NCBI GenBank assembly: GCA_910587045.1
Contig: CAJULG010000007.1
Span: 69,784-133,783, forward strand
Origin: an uncultured Lachnospiraceae bacterium
GTDB taxonomy: Bacteria; Bacillota; Clostridia; Lachnospirales; Lachnospiraceae
Reading direction: 5' to 3'
DNA length: 64,000 nt
Position 1 is the stretch's first letter, and the number at the start of each line of letters is the position of its first letter. Made by a program: the position numbers and the translations under genes. Of the stretch, positions 45,140-53,494 are shown in pieces. Under the pieces are notes generated by a model. That model worked only from the letters and a program-made list of their open reading frames with translations, made no database searches and was not told the DNA's origin.

Positions 45140-46267
45140 ATGAAAAAGTATAAAAGGTTGATTTCAATGATCGTTACAGCCTGCGTTTTTGCAGGAGTTG
45201 TTTATATCGCACTGAGTTTTACGGGAATTGTAAATCCGCTGTGGGATGATAGATATGATAATGATCCTGCTCTGGTTGATGAAACAGACCGTGATACAAG
45301 TATTACAGAAAAATGGCAGATTGTATGGAAAGGATTCGAATTTTTCGTAGAGTCGGTCGGACAGGCGATGATTCACCAAAGCGGATGCCTTAATATAAGA
45401 AGCTGCGATGAATATTTAATTCAGATTGATGTAGAGGAAGAATCTCTTGCTGATTTTTGGGAAAACAGAGATGAAAAGACGCATTATATGGAAGCAATCG
45501 GTTACGGGATACAGCTTGAACCCGAACAGATACAGATAGATGGACATGAATATATCAGATATATAGTGAAACTGGATCAGGAAAGAGGGTCCGATTTTGA
45601 TAGTTCATACTTTTATGTGCTGCTGTCAGAGGCTTCTGAGGAAAAGAGATTCCTGGCAACAATAAGATTTGACGGGATAGATGTTGCAACTCTTGACGCG
45701 GAAGAAAGATCTGTTCTTTATGAAAAAGCATTAGAGCAGACCTCAGATGTAATAAGCAGCGCACGCCCTGCAGATAGAAACGACGATGTGGCAGGAAGCT
45801 ACTGGCAAGAGGAGGAGCCTGTAGCGTCTCTATCGGAGGATAGTTTTGCTGTTGATGAGATTACAATATCTTATCGAATCCCGGAACAGTATGATCTGGT
45901 TTCCGATGATGAGGCCGGAAAGAGATATTATTCAGAGGATGACCGGACGTATGTGACTACTTCTGTTATTCCATATTCCTGGCTTACGGCTGAAGAAATG
46001 GCAGAAAACCCAAAGGGTGCCGGTATATCGAAGATTATCACGGAAGGTGATTACGAAATAAATGGTATTCAATACTATTATTACACATACTCCATAATGT
46101 ATATAAAGGGGGATGAAAAAAGCTATTCTTATCATTTTCATGCATTTGCGGATTTAAAGAACGGGGATATTTATTCTATTCACGGCTTCACAGATACAAA
46201 TTCCAGGATTCTGAATAAAGAATACCTTTATAATTTCATGAACATAGAAGAGACAGGAAATGACTGA
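45140..46267 (+). CDS. hypothetical secreted/membrane-anchored protein with two similar domains
   Basis: 375 residues with an N-terminal TM anchor (ISMIVTACVFAGVVYIALSF). The rest is extracellular and seems to hold two related alpha/beta halves joined near residue 215-230, each ending in a helix (PsbP/SMI-like in feel, but no family is certain). Operon partner of the XRE-TM regulator. Confidence 0.6.
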   Translation: MKKYKRLISMIVTACVFAGVVYIALSFTGIVNPLWDDRYDNDPALVDETDRDTSITEKWQIVWKGFEFFVESVGQAMIHQSGCLNIRSCDEYLIQIDVEEESLADFWENRDEKTHYMEAIGYGIQLEPEQIQIDGHEYIRYIVKLDQERGSDFDSSYFYVLLSEASEEKRFLATIRFDGIDVATLDAEERSVLYEKALEQTSDVISSARPADRNDDVAGSYWQEEEPVASLSEDSFAVDEITISYRIPEQYDLVSDDEAGKRYYSEDDRTYVTTSVIPYSWLTAEEMAENPKGAGISKIITEGDYEINGIQYYYYTYSIMYIKGDEKSYSYHFHAFADLKNGDIYSIHGFTDTNSRILNKEYLYNFMNIEETGND

Positions 46268-46345
46268 TTTTAGAATCATAGCAGAAAAGAATAATATGGT
46301 TTGAATTTTGTGAAAAAAATAGCCGTAATTTGATCTGCCACTATT

Positions 46346-46432
46346 AGTTGCTGCGGTTGCAACTGATCGTAGCTTGATATTACGTTTGATCCTCCTTAAT
46401 AATTGATTTGAAATTAATTATTTTAGGAGGAT
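46346..46432 (+). promoter_or_regulatory. leader with two hairpins, the second masking a Shine-Dalgarno site
   Basis: The first hairpin is AGTTGC/GCAACT (46346-46364). The second pairs ATCCTCCT (46389-46396) with AGGAGGAT (46425-46432) and extends inward through AATAATT/AATTATT. AGGAGG at 46425-46430 is the ribosome binding site of the lipoprotein gene, so the fold would hide it. This suggests translational control or a thermosensor-like switch. Confidence 0.6.
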
Positions 46433-46437
46433 TTTAT

Positions 46438-47241
46438 ATGAAAAAAATATTGGCGGGACTGATTGCTGTAATGATGAGTTTTTCTCTTGTTGCCTGTGGT
46501 AATGGGGCAAAGGGTACATCAGAAAGGCAGTCAGATCAGATGACAGAAACAGAAACCAAAGAAGGAACAGAAGGTGATGTTTCATCAGAAAGCGGTTTGT
46601 ACGGAGGAGCAGGGGATGAAGAGAATGAAGCTTCCACAGAGTTTGAAATTCCACTGCAGGAGGATTTTGTAACGGTTGAAGGGTTAAGCGATAGCTATGC
46701 AGATCTTGAAAACAGATCCTTTGCTTATAACGGAACGGTTTTCAAGCTTGGTGAGAGTACATTAAAGGATCTGATCGACGGAGGAATTCCATTCGAGGAA
46801 GGTGATCTGAATAATAAGGGAAACAATGTAAACAGTAATTATGAAACAGGCAGATATACGGCGGAGATTAACCATTATGTAACAATGCAGTTCGGGTTTA
46901 TCAATACGACCGGAGAGGTCAAGACGGAAGAGGAGTGTCTGTTGTCATATGTAAGATGTTATTATCGCTATGTGCCTCAGCCGGATTATGATGCAGATAT
47001 GAATGCGGAGATAACAGAAGGTATCCTTGATGCCGCAAAGCAGGTCTGCTTTTCATGCCCGGCAACGCTTACAAAGGAACAGCTTCTGGAAAACAACAGT
47101 GATGGTGCAGAGCAGGATGAAAATAATAATGTAAATTACTACATCGATTCAGAAGTGTATATGGGTAGCAGCGGTTATCATTTTAAATTTAATAAATCAA
47201 CAAACCAGTTAGAAGAAATGTCTATAAGCTGGCTTCCATAA
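46438..47241 (+). CDS. hypothetical lipoprotein
   Basis: 267 residues with a lipoprotein signal peptide (MKKILAGLIAVMMSFSLVAC), then an acidic Thr/Glu-rich linker (about 25-75) and a folded domain of about 190 residues without a recognised family. The ATG at 46438 is chosen over an upstream TTG because AGGAGG lies seven bases before it. Its ribosome binding site lies in the 3' arm of a strong hairpin. Confidence 0.75.
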   Translation: MKKILAGLIAVMMSFSLVACGNGAKGTSERQSDQMTETETKEGTEGDVSSESGLYGGAGDEENEASTEFEIPLQEDFVTVEGLSDSYADLENRSFAYNGTVFKLGESTLKDLIDGGIPFEEGDLNNKGNNVNSNYETGRYTAEINHYVTMQFGFINTTGEVKTEEECLLSYVRCYYRYVPQPDYDADMNAEITEGILDAAKQVCFSCPATLTKEQLLENNSDGAEQDENNNVNYYIDSEVYMGSSGYHFKFNKSTNQLEEMSISWLP

Positions 47242-47351
47242 TGGATTTTGATACCATATATTAGATAGCTTTTAGATGATTACTATTTGAAGAAGTAATT
47301 GACTTCGAAAGGATAACTAATAAGAGGTGTGCATAGGTAAAGGAATAAGAA

Positions 47352-47624
47352 GTGGAGCGTAAAACGGATAAGGGAATGGATTATTTACGGGAATTTCCAA
47401 AAATGAAAAAGTGGATCAATACCTGTATTTGTTGTGGAAAGAGCGGGTATGATCCGAGCATGCCGGAGGTATTGACAAGAAACTGTGGGCAGGGAGAATT
47501 TAAAACAGCATTTGCGCGCTATATCAGAGATTATTTTCAGGAAATGAATGTAAATGAACTTGGCATTTGCGAAGAATGTCAGAGAGTTCAGGGAAAATTG
47601 CAAGGAAAAAAGACGATGGATTAA
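47352..47624 (+). CDS. small protein with paired CxxC motifs
   Basis: 90 residues from GTG. CICCGKSGY near residue 23 and CEEC near residue 74 could bind zinc. No family recognised. AAGGAA lies seven bases before the GTG; an ATG at 47376 is an alternative start. It is closely followed by the DUF2185 gene. Confidence 0.55.
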   Translation: MERKTDKGMDYLREFPKMKKWINTCICCGKSGYDPSMPEVLTRNCGQGEFKTAFARYIRDYFQEMNVNELGICEECQRVQGKLQGKKTMD

Positions 47625-47646
47625 GAGTTGCAGGAGGAAATGAAAC

Positions 47647-48048
47647 GTGGGATTGTTCAGGAAAAAAAGTGATACGGATAAAAGTGGATTTATTCATATT
47701 GAAGTAAAGCATTTGTTTGAATGGGATGAACCAAACGGAGAAGGATGTATTGTCTCAGACAGAATTACAAAGGAGGGCTGGAAAGTAGGGTATATGTATC
47801 GTGATAAACCGACACCCGGGCATCCCGATAGCGGCTGGCGTTTTTATAAAGGAGATGAAGATGAGGAATACTCCAGTAATCCGGACAATCATCATGTGTT
47901 TGCTCTAAATACCATATGCAACTATGATCCCGACATTATTCCATATTTGCATTCCCCGATTGGAACATATTTGATTCGGACAGAGAATGGAGATTTTATC
48001 AGGGATGACGGTACAAAGAAGATTCATATGGAGAAGCAGGAGCGTTGA
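47647..48048 (+). CDS. DUF2185 / Imm33-family protein
   Basis: 133 residues. The segment GCIVSDRITKEGWKVGYMYR, DSGWRFYKGDEDEEY, NPDNHHVFALNTICNYDP and IIPYL are the hallmarks of DUF2185, renamed Imm33 as a predicted immunity protein of polymorphic toxin systems. It starts at GTG with AGGAGG upstream. No toxin gene is adjacent, so it is an orphan immunity candidate in a row of similar small genes. Confidence 0.82.
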   Translation: MGLFRKKSDTDKSGFIHIEVKHLFEWDEPNGEGCIVSDRITKEGWKVGYMYRDKPTPGHPDSGWRFYKGDEDEEYSSNPDNHHVFALNTICNYDPDIIPYLHSPIGTYLIRTENGDFIRDDGTKKIHMEKQER

Positions 48049-48081
48049 GCTGAAAGCGAAAAAGTTGAAAGGAAGAAACAG

Positions 48082-48309
48082 ATGAACATAAAACGTGAAA
48101 AAACAAAACGAAATATCTTTTTGATTTTGCAGATGGTGTGTATCGTACTGACATTGATTGGGGCGGGGTATGTATTTTTCAATCACGGGGAGCCAAATGC
48201 AGGATATACGGTTGTGCCGATGCTCTTTGCATTGATATTTGGAATGCTGTTCAGAAACAGTCAGAAGGCGATAAAGGAAAATTCGGTGGAAACGTTGTCA
48301 GAAAAGTAA
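48082..48309 (+). CDS. small two-TM protein
   Basis: 75 residues with two hydrophobic helices (IFLILQMVCIVLTLIGAGYVF and VVPMLFALIFGMLF) and charged ends. GGAAG precedes the ATG. No family recognised; one of several small genes in this cluster. Confidence 0.55.
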   Translation: MNIKREKTKRNIFLILQMVCIVLTLIGAGYVFFNHGEPNAGYTVVPMLFALIFGMLFRNSQKAIKENSVETLSEK

Positions 48310-48321
48310 AAGGAGAAACAC

Positions 48322-48435
48322 ATGATGCAGGCGATAATAGAAGCGATCATGAATACAGTAGATAAGAAAAAGGTACAGAGCCTTTTTAGGTGTATTCATT
48401 GTGGCAGATATAGATTAAATGTTGATTGTGACTAG
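48322..48435 (+). CDS. 37-residue protein with a CxxC motif
   Basis: Starts MMQAIIEAIMNTVDKKK and has CIHCGRYR near the end. An ideal AAGGAG site precedes the ATG, supporting translation. It may be an intact micro-protein or the N-terminal remnant of a longer gene; no relative is recognised. Confidence 0.4.
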   Translation: MMQAIIEAIMNTVDKKKVQSLFRCIHCGRYRLNVDCD

Positions 48436-48465
48436 TATTGTAAATAATTGGGAGTCAGGATAAAG

Positions 48466-48846
48466 ATGTGGAAATATAATTGTGTTACAAGACAGGAATT
48501 TGAAGCCATAAAAGATAAAATTGAGAAATATATAGTAATGCTTGGTGGTAATATGGCGGCTGTCAATTTGCCTTATGAACAACGAACCGTTTCTTGTTCT
48601 GGAAATGATGCTGTGGAAAACATTTCTATCAGACCGGCTTTTGAGTATAATGGATATTATTATAGAGTGGATGAAGTTTGTTTTTCGGATAAACCATTTA
48701 TTGCGATAGAGTACGGAACATATAATGAGCTTATGAATAATGCTATGGAGGATGCAGAGCCTTTTCCGTATGATTTACCAGAGGAAGAATTGTTGAATGA
48801 GGTAAGATATTCGTTGGGGATAGAATCATATTCCAGGGAATATTAA
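48466..48846 (+). CDS. hypothetical small acidic protein (immunity-like)
   Basis: 126 residues, soluble and acidic, beginning MWKYNCVTRQEFEAIKDK. No family recognised. ATG 48466 is preferred (GGGAGTCAGGA upstream); the frame extends to TTG at 48448. Size, acidity and neighbours suit an immunity protein, which is inference. Confidence 0.5.
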   Translation: MWKYNCVTRQEFEAIKDKIEKYIVMLGGNMAAVNLPYEQRTVSCSGNDAVENISIRPAFEYNGYYYRVDEVCFSDKPFIAIEYGTYNELMNNAMEDAEPFPYDLPEEELLNEVRYSLGIESYSREY

Positions 48847-48957
48847 GAAAAATCCATTAGCAGAGGTGCGATAAAAGCATAAAATGACATATTGCAGGCT
48901 CGCATATTGCGGGACAACGAATGTATCAGAAAACGGATTTATCAGGAAAGGAACAAA

Positions 48958-49240
48958 ATGAAAATCAGGCAGTTAAGTGAAGAGCAGTATCTCAGCACAA
49001 TGGGAAGTAAAATGAGCGAAGTAACTGAAATTGCGGAACCTTTGGCAGATATATGGGATTATGCATAACAGCTTCTGAAAGATAATCTGATTTCACAGGA
49101 AGGTTTTTGAAAAGATATATAGAAGCAGTCCATGTAAATAACGAAAACAGATATCAGCATATCCTGCTCTTTATAAATCAAAAGAATGTGTATGCTGTGA
49201 TTATTGTAGATATGAGTGACAAAAAGATTTTCGCTCATTA
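48958..49240 (+). pseudogene. DUF7668-like gene, broken by a stop and a frame break
   Basis: A good AAGGAAC site and ATG lead into MKIRQLSEEQYLSTMG ... IWDYA, then TAA at 49066; the same frame goes on QLLKDNLISQEGF, then a break in a T run (near 49106), then YIEAVHVNNENRYQHILLF and VIIVDMSDKKIFAHY. The pattern matches DUF7668 proteins, where the last segment normally ends IIGHYRLDL. Here it runs straight into the paralogue at 49259. One in-frame stop and one missing T separate the three pieces. Confidence 0.6.
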
Positions 49241-49258
49241 CATTCGTTTCCTGCTTTT

Positions 49259-49663
49259 GTGTGGACGGCAGTGTGCTTCGCACTTTTGGGCATAAATGTT
49301 TGGTTGCCCAGTGATATCTGGTGGATGGGATTGCTCGTAATCATTGTTTTCTTTTGTTTCATTCCGGTGTTTATTTTTATGTGTCTAACAGCCAAAAAGA
49401 TTTATCATGAAACACCTGGACAAAAGGATATTGCACTTACGCCAAGAGATGGCACAGTCTATGTGGATGATATGAGAATGGACATTACCTATGATGCACG
49501 GGATCATGAGGTGAACATGGATGCCAGGCGTTCTGTAGGAAGGCATGGCTGCCGGAAGGTGATTTTCTATGCCGCCATTAGCGGTGATGCGGTAGAAGGC
49601 TTCCTTGCATTTTGTAGGGAAAATGGTGTGGTAATGGAGGTAGTCGATGAATCAGAACTATAG
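49259..49663 (+). CDS. two-TM paralogue, copy 1, 5' truncated
   Basis: 134 residues from GTG. Two TM helices (WTAVCFALLGINVWL, WMGLLVIIVFFCFIPVFIFM) are followed by a cytoplasmic domain opening LTPRDGTVYVDDMRMDITYD and ending EGFLAFCRENGVVMEV. It is paralogous to 50089 and 51571, but its ~35-residue N-terminal cytoplasmic part is missing. The in-frame bases upstream (FPAF) align with VPVF in copy 3, and before that the sequence is the DUF7668 remnant, so the two genes were fused by a deletion. No good ribosome binding site of its own. Confidence 0.55.
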   Translation: MWTAVCFALLGINVWLPSDIWWMGLLVIIVFFCFIPVFIFMCLTAKKIYHETPGQKDIALTPRDGTVYVDDMRMDITYDARDHEVNMDARRSVGRHGCRKVIFYAAISGDAVEGFLAFCRENGVVMEVVDESEL

Positions 49664-50021
49664 CTTTGACTTTCAATGCATACAGGGTGTCAGCGATGGT
49701 ATGCTTCTTTATGAAGACAATGGAAGAGTTGTAAAAATTGATATCAGGAAAAGCGCCGGACTTTGGTGGGATCACCATAACAGGAATACAATAATGAACC
49801 TATTGCTAAAGAAGCGTGCAAAGAACAAATTTGCCGGGGATAAATGCTTTGCCTGTACAGAGGCATATATCAGATTGTATGCGGACGAAAATGAAATACT
49901 CTTTAAAAAGAAATTCCCGGACGAATGGGATACAAGTGATGCGTGTGAATTTAGAATGTGGTGGGAACAGATTAACAGCGATTTCCATAAGCTTGGATAT
50001 TGGCTGTTTGACGAAGGATAG
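49647..50021 (+). CDS. hypothetical protein overlapping copy 1 (immunity-like)
   Basis: 124 residues, soluble, Trp- and Tyr-rich (SAGLWWDHHNRN, RMWWEQINSDFHKLGYWLF). Its ATG overlaps the previous gene by 17 bases with AATGGAGG ahead, so translation is coupled. No family recognised. Confidence 0.55.
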   Translation: MNQNYSFDFQCIQGVSDGMLLYEDNGRVVKIDIRKSAGLWWDHHNRNTIMNLLLKKRAKNKFAGDKCFACTEAYIRLYADENEILFKKKFPDEWDTSDACEFRMWWEQINSDFHKLGYWLFDEG

Positions 50022-50088
50022 CGCACCTGATGTTCTGCAGATGAGCGAACGAACCTGAAACAGGCGAACAGGCTTGCATGGAGGATAT

Positions 50089-50571
50089 ATGTACACAACG
50101 ACAGTAAAAACGGGAAAAATATTAGATGGTAAGACAGGTCTGAAAATAGCTGCTCCGCTATTTATATGGCTTATGGCAGAGCTGGTCGTTTTTTTAATAG
50201 CAGTTAAAGTGGAGATTTTTGTAATTTCGTTTTCAGCAATGTTGCTTTTCGTGATTATATTTTTTGCCGTTATCCCTATTGGCTACCATATGCGTAAAAG
50301 AGCGGATGGATTTCGTGGCAAAGAATCATTCCAATATGAAGAGATTACCTTTCATACTACCGATGGAGAACTTTATGTTGACGATATAAAGCTGGATGTT
50401 ACCTATAACGAATCCCAAACAGAAATTTTCGTAGATCATATTATGGAGTGGGAGACAAAATTCGGACAGAAGGCCATGTGCACCGACTTTATAGGAATTG
50501 TTGAGGAACCGTATTTAAAAGACTTCGTCCGTTTTTTGGAGGAAGAAGGGATAAAGATACATCAGGAGTAA
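50089..50571 (+). CDS. two-TM paralogue, copy 2
   Basis: 160 residues: a short cytoplasmic N terminus, two TM helices (about 20-65), then the shared domain ITFHTTDGELYVDDIKLDVTYN and end FVRFLEEEGIKI. It is the most diverged of the three copies. The ATG at 50089 follows GGAGG. Function unknown; may act as membrane immunity or as an anchor. Confidence 0.6.
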   Translation: MYTTTVKTGKILDGKTGLKIAAPLFIWLMAELVVFLIAVKVEIFVISFSAMLLFVIIFFAVIPIGYHMRKRADGFRGKESFQYEEITFHTTDGELYVDDIKLDVTYNESQTEIFVDHIMEWETKFGQKAMCTDFIGIVEEPYLKDFVRFLEEEGIKIHQE

Positions 50572-50622
50572 AGAGACTGAGAATGGGAATATTAAAGCAG
50601 CATATACAGGAGGGAATGAACG

Positions 50623-51222
50623 GTGAAGCATTTTAAAAATTATAAAAGTACAAAACGGACAAAGCCGGATTTATTCAGCATTCCATGTGAATATGATGGT
50701 TATGACATGGTCTTCGAGGAAGGAACTACGGATGCAAAGCTTTATGAAGCGTTCAATGAGGTGATTACGGGCAGGCGATATGATATAAAAACCCTGCCGG
50801 AGTATCATATGCTGCTTGACCGTAAAGATGAGGAACATTTCGATACCTTCTATGACTGCTGGATAAGGGAATTGGAGAAAAATGATTTTGTTTTTTTATT
50901 GGACAATAGCATCGGAATAGATAGCTTTGTAAAAGGAATTAACAGAATTCTGCTGAGTATTGGTTCAGGAAAACAATTGAACGAGGAGATGGTAACTTCT
51001 GAATATCGACATGAACTTATGAATTATTCTATGTCAGGAAAAGAGATTACATCTGAAATAAACTACGATATACTGGAAGCCAATATTGTTGCCAAAGAAC
51101 TTGGAAAAATTGGATATGAATTGATTTGCCTGTTCAATGGCTTCGATAATAACATAAAGGCAATTATCAGCATAGACAGAATAGCTGAGTTGAAAGAGAG
51201 TGAAGCCAAGATAAAAGAGTAA
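50623..51222 (+). CDS. hypothetical 199-residue protein
   Basis: Starts at GTG with AGGAGGG about eight bases upstream. Soluble and acidic, with a C-terminal part (GYELICLFNGFDNNIKAIISID) recalling DUF6630-like or other immunity-type proteins, though I cannot assign it. It lies between two-TM copy 2 and a remnant. Confidence 0.55.
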   Translation: MKHFKNYKSTKRTKPDLFSIPCEYDGYDMVFEEGTTDAKLYEAFNEVITGRRYDIKTLPEYHMLLDRKDEEHFDTFYDCWIRELEKNDFVFLLDNSIGIDSFVKGINRILLSIGSGKQLNEEMVTSEYRHELMNYSMSGKEITSEINYDILEANIVAKELGKIGYELICLFNGFDNNIKAIISIDRIAELKESEAKIKE

Positions 51223-51253
51223 ATGGAGCATATGAGCAGGTTGAAACTGATAA

Positions 51254-51568
51254 TTACAGGAAGATATATGCATACCAATAGCTGAAGATGAGACCGGCTT
51301 TCTTAAATTTACTTTTGCTGTCATACGGTTATATCGTGGTTTTTTTGATGAGGATGCCTGTGTTGAGATATTAGTTAGAAACAACATGAGTATAATTTCG
51401 CATAAATAGAAAAGGGATTTTTGGTTCTATATGTCTGAATTTATGCTTTTTTCCGGAGGCGCTGATATTTATATCGCATTGAAAATATTGATGTGCCGTA
51501 CAAAAAGCAGGGATGTCGTATATTTTGATCATCCGTATGAATTAGGTGTGGTGCTGTTTGAAAAGTAA
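51254..51568 (+). pseudogene. gene remnant with internal stop
   Basis: One frame, opening after a stop at 51251, reads CIPIAEDETGFLKFTFAVIR ... FDEDACVEILVRNNMS to TAG at 51407, and continues in frame FYMSEFMLFSGGADIY ... FDHPYELGVVLFEK to TAA. No start codon or ribosome binding site fits the first half; the second half could start at ATG 51431. It looks like a decayed small gene of the same array. Confidence 0.5.
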
Positions 51569-51570
51569 GT

Positions 51571-52080
51571 ATGGTAGAAAAGTTGGGTCATAATATGGAA
51601 TATGAAAAAAATGCAAAATATTGTGTAACAGCAACGACCCGTTGGATAAAGGAAAAGGAAATTTTGCGATTACTAGTTCCTGTTTTTGTATGGCTGCTAT
51701 TGTTTTTGGTACTGTTTGTTGTAATGTGCCGAACGGAAATCTGGTTTTTGCTATTAGCCGTGGTTATTACATTTTTAAGCATCATTCCGATATCTATTGT
51801 TTCCTATAAGAAATGCAAAAAACTGAATCAGGAATCCTGTGTACAAACGGAGCTTATGCTTACGGCAAGAGACGGAGCAATATATAAGGATGATATGAAG
51901 CTTAATGTGGCATACAGTGTACTGGACAATGAAGTATATTTTGACGATGAACGTGATCTGGGTAAATATAATCACTGTCATATGACCTTCTGTGGCATTA
52001 TTGGCGGAGATGATGTAAAAGGCTTCGTTGCATTTTGCAGGGAAAACGGTGTTGAGATAGAGGTGTTCAATGTAATGTAA
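51571..52080 (+). CDS. two-TM paralogue, copy 3
   Basis: 169 residues with the full layout: about 35 cytoplasmic residues, two TM helices (VPVFVWLLLFLVLFVVM and WFLLLAVVITFLSIIPI), then LTARDGAIYKDDMKLNVAYS and end VKGFVAFCRENGVEIEVF. It is closest to copy 1 in the C-terminal domain. The ribosome binding site is weak, and ATG 51595 is an alternative. Last gene of the array before the composition returns to normal. Confidence 0.6.
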   Translation: MVEKLGHNMEYEKNAKYCVTATTRWIKEKEILRLLVPVFVWLLLFLVLFVVMCRTEIWFLLLAVVITFLSIIPISIVSYKKCKKLNQESCVQTELMLTARDGAIYKDDMKLNVAYSVLDNEVYFDDERDLGKYNHCHMTFCGIIGGDDVKGFVAFCRENGVEIEVFNVM

Positions 52081-52121
52081 TCTGATTGAAAAATAATATG
52101 AATTGAAAGGATACCTCCAAT

Positions 52122-52838
52122 CTACATTTTTTTCTGCCATGGTCTGACCCTGCCAAGCCATCCCTGTTTTGCCCAGTAGCTGCCATCGAGATATTCCGGA
52201 TCCGCTTTATGTAAGGAGGTTTGCATGGCACGGCAAATGAAAAACTTTATCCTTGTGATCGGATTCGCGGATGCCGGCTTTGCATAGTTTATGCGGGAAA
52301 ATTTCCGGGAAAGCCGTTTCACCTTTCTGGTAAGATGGATCTGCTTCTGCCCGGATAATTTTTCCCAGACAATCTCTTCCCTAAGTGCATCGGTAAATAC
52401 TCCGATCTTAGAGATTCCCCACCAGGACAGGCTGTGCTTTATATCCTTCGCAGTCGATTTCGCTCCTGCCCCCGCGCATTGTGTTATGATCACCGCACGC
52501 TTCGTGAACATTTCAGGTGCAGGACGATGTGGCATCCACCGGTAGGCAAGATGATCAAGGAACACTTTCATTGCACCGGTAACGTGAAAGACATAAGCGG
52601 GGGAGGTCATTACGATCAGATCGGCATCTAATAATGATTTCTCAATCGTCCTTATTTTATCAGCATCCTTACAGTTGCATTCCCCTTTGGATATACAGCT
52701 GGTGCAGAAATGCGGACCATCCTTTGGCAGATAGTATTCCATAATGTCTGCTTTGCCTTGAAACTCAGATAAAAATATCTCTTTCAGGCGATATGTTACG
52801 CCATGCTTTTCTGTTCCGTTTATCACTGTAATTTTCAT
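52122..52838 (-). CDS. flavodoxin-fold NAD(P)H-dependent oxidoreductase with cysteine cluster
   Basis: 238 residues. The N-terminal GTEKHGVTYRLKE resembles the FMN phosphate loop, and MTSPAYVFHVTGAMKVFLDH is typical of iron-sulfur flavoproteins and NADPH-dependent FMN reductases. CTSCISKGECNCKD near residue 45 could hold a cluster or a redox pair. The C-terminal ~70 residues are basic. It lies three bases from, and in operon with, the TetR gene upstream, the likely controller. Confidence 0.82.
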   Translation of the reverse strand: MKITVINGTEKHGVTYRLKEIFLSEFQGKADIMEYYLPKDGPHFCTSCISKGECNCKDADKIRTIEKSLLDADLIVMTSPAYVFHVTGAMKVFLDHLAYRWMPHRPAPEMFTKRAVIITQCAGAGAKSTAKDIKHSLSWWGISKIGVFTDALREEIVWEKLSGQKQIHLTRKVKRLSRKFSRINYAKPASANPITRIKFFICRAMQTSLHKADPEYLDGSYWAKQGWLGRVRPWQKKM

Positions 52839-52841
52839 AGC

Positions 52842-53414
52842 CTACACCTCCAGAATATCATGCAGGATCTGTGTATGAAAGCTTCGACGGACTTCTTCTG
52901 TGGTCAGGTCTTTGCCTAACATCTGCGATACCGTTCCGTGTCTTAGAAATGTCTGCTGCATGACCGTGATCAGGCAGAAGGTTTTTCGTGTTACCGTTTC
53001 TTCATCCCAATCAGGTCGGCAGGCTGAAACAAGAGGGAGATAGGCCGCATAGGTTCTGTGAGTGTTGTCATTTACTTTCGGCGTCTGCATATCGGTAAGA
53101 ATGGAGATTCTCGATACGGCGTAATGCTTGAATAGGAAATCAAGCGTCATATATCCGAGCTGATCCAGCTTTTCAAACGGGGTAAGACCCTCCGTTTGTT
53201 CCCGTATATGCTGAAACTGTTCTACAATTTGATTTATAATACGCTCTACGCATAACGCAATAAGTGCATCCTTATTTCCAAAATGATAATTTACAAGCCC
53301 CAGTCCGACGTCAGCCCGTTTGCAGATTTCCCGAACTGTGATCTCATCTAAATGTTCCCCTTTTTCTTCGATCAGTGCGATCGTTGCCTGTATTATTGCT
53401 TCTCTGTTATCCAT
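52842..53414 (-). CDS. TetR/AcrR-family regulator
   Basis: 190 residues: N-terminal helix-turn-helix (ITVREICKRADVGLGLVNYHFGNKDALI) and a ligand-binding helical domain. Its own promoter is covered by two TGAACA-N-TGTTCA palindromes, so it should repress itself and the downstream flavodoxin-like gene until an inducer binds. Confidence 0.94.
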   Translation of the reverse strand: MDNREAIIQATIALIEEKGEHLDEITVREICKRADVGLGLVNYHFGNKDALIALCVERIINQIVEQFQHIREQTEGLTPFEKLDQLGYMTLDFLFKHYAVSRISILTDMQTPKVNDNTHRTYAAYLPLVSACRPDWDEETVTRKTFCLITVMQQTFLRHGTVSQMLGKDLTTEEVRRSFHTQILHDILEV

Positions 53415-53428
53415 ATCTGTGCCTCCTG

Positions 53429-53475
53429 TTGAACACTGTTCAATTTATTATACTGAACATTGTTCAAAATTTCAA
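53429..53475 (-). promoter_or_regulatory. TetR promoter with two palindromic operators
   Basis: Minus-strand promoter: -35 TTGAAA (53470-53475), 17-bp spacer, -10 TATAAT (53447-53452). Operator 1 is TTGAACACTGTTCAA (53429-53443), a perfect palindrome past the -10. Operator 2 is TGAACATTGTTCA (53454-53466), inside the spacer. Centres are 24 bp apart, so two dimers could bind almost on the same face. Confidence 0.88.
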
Positions 53476-53494
53476 GGCCTGTTTTATGAAAGGG

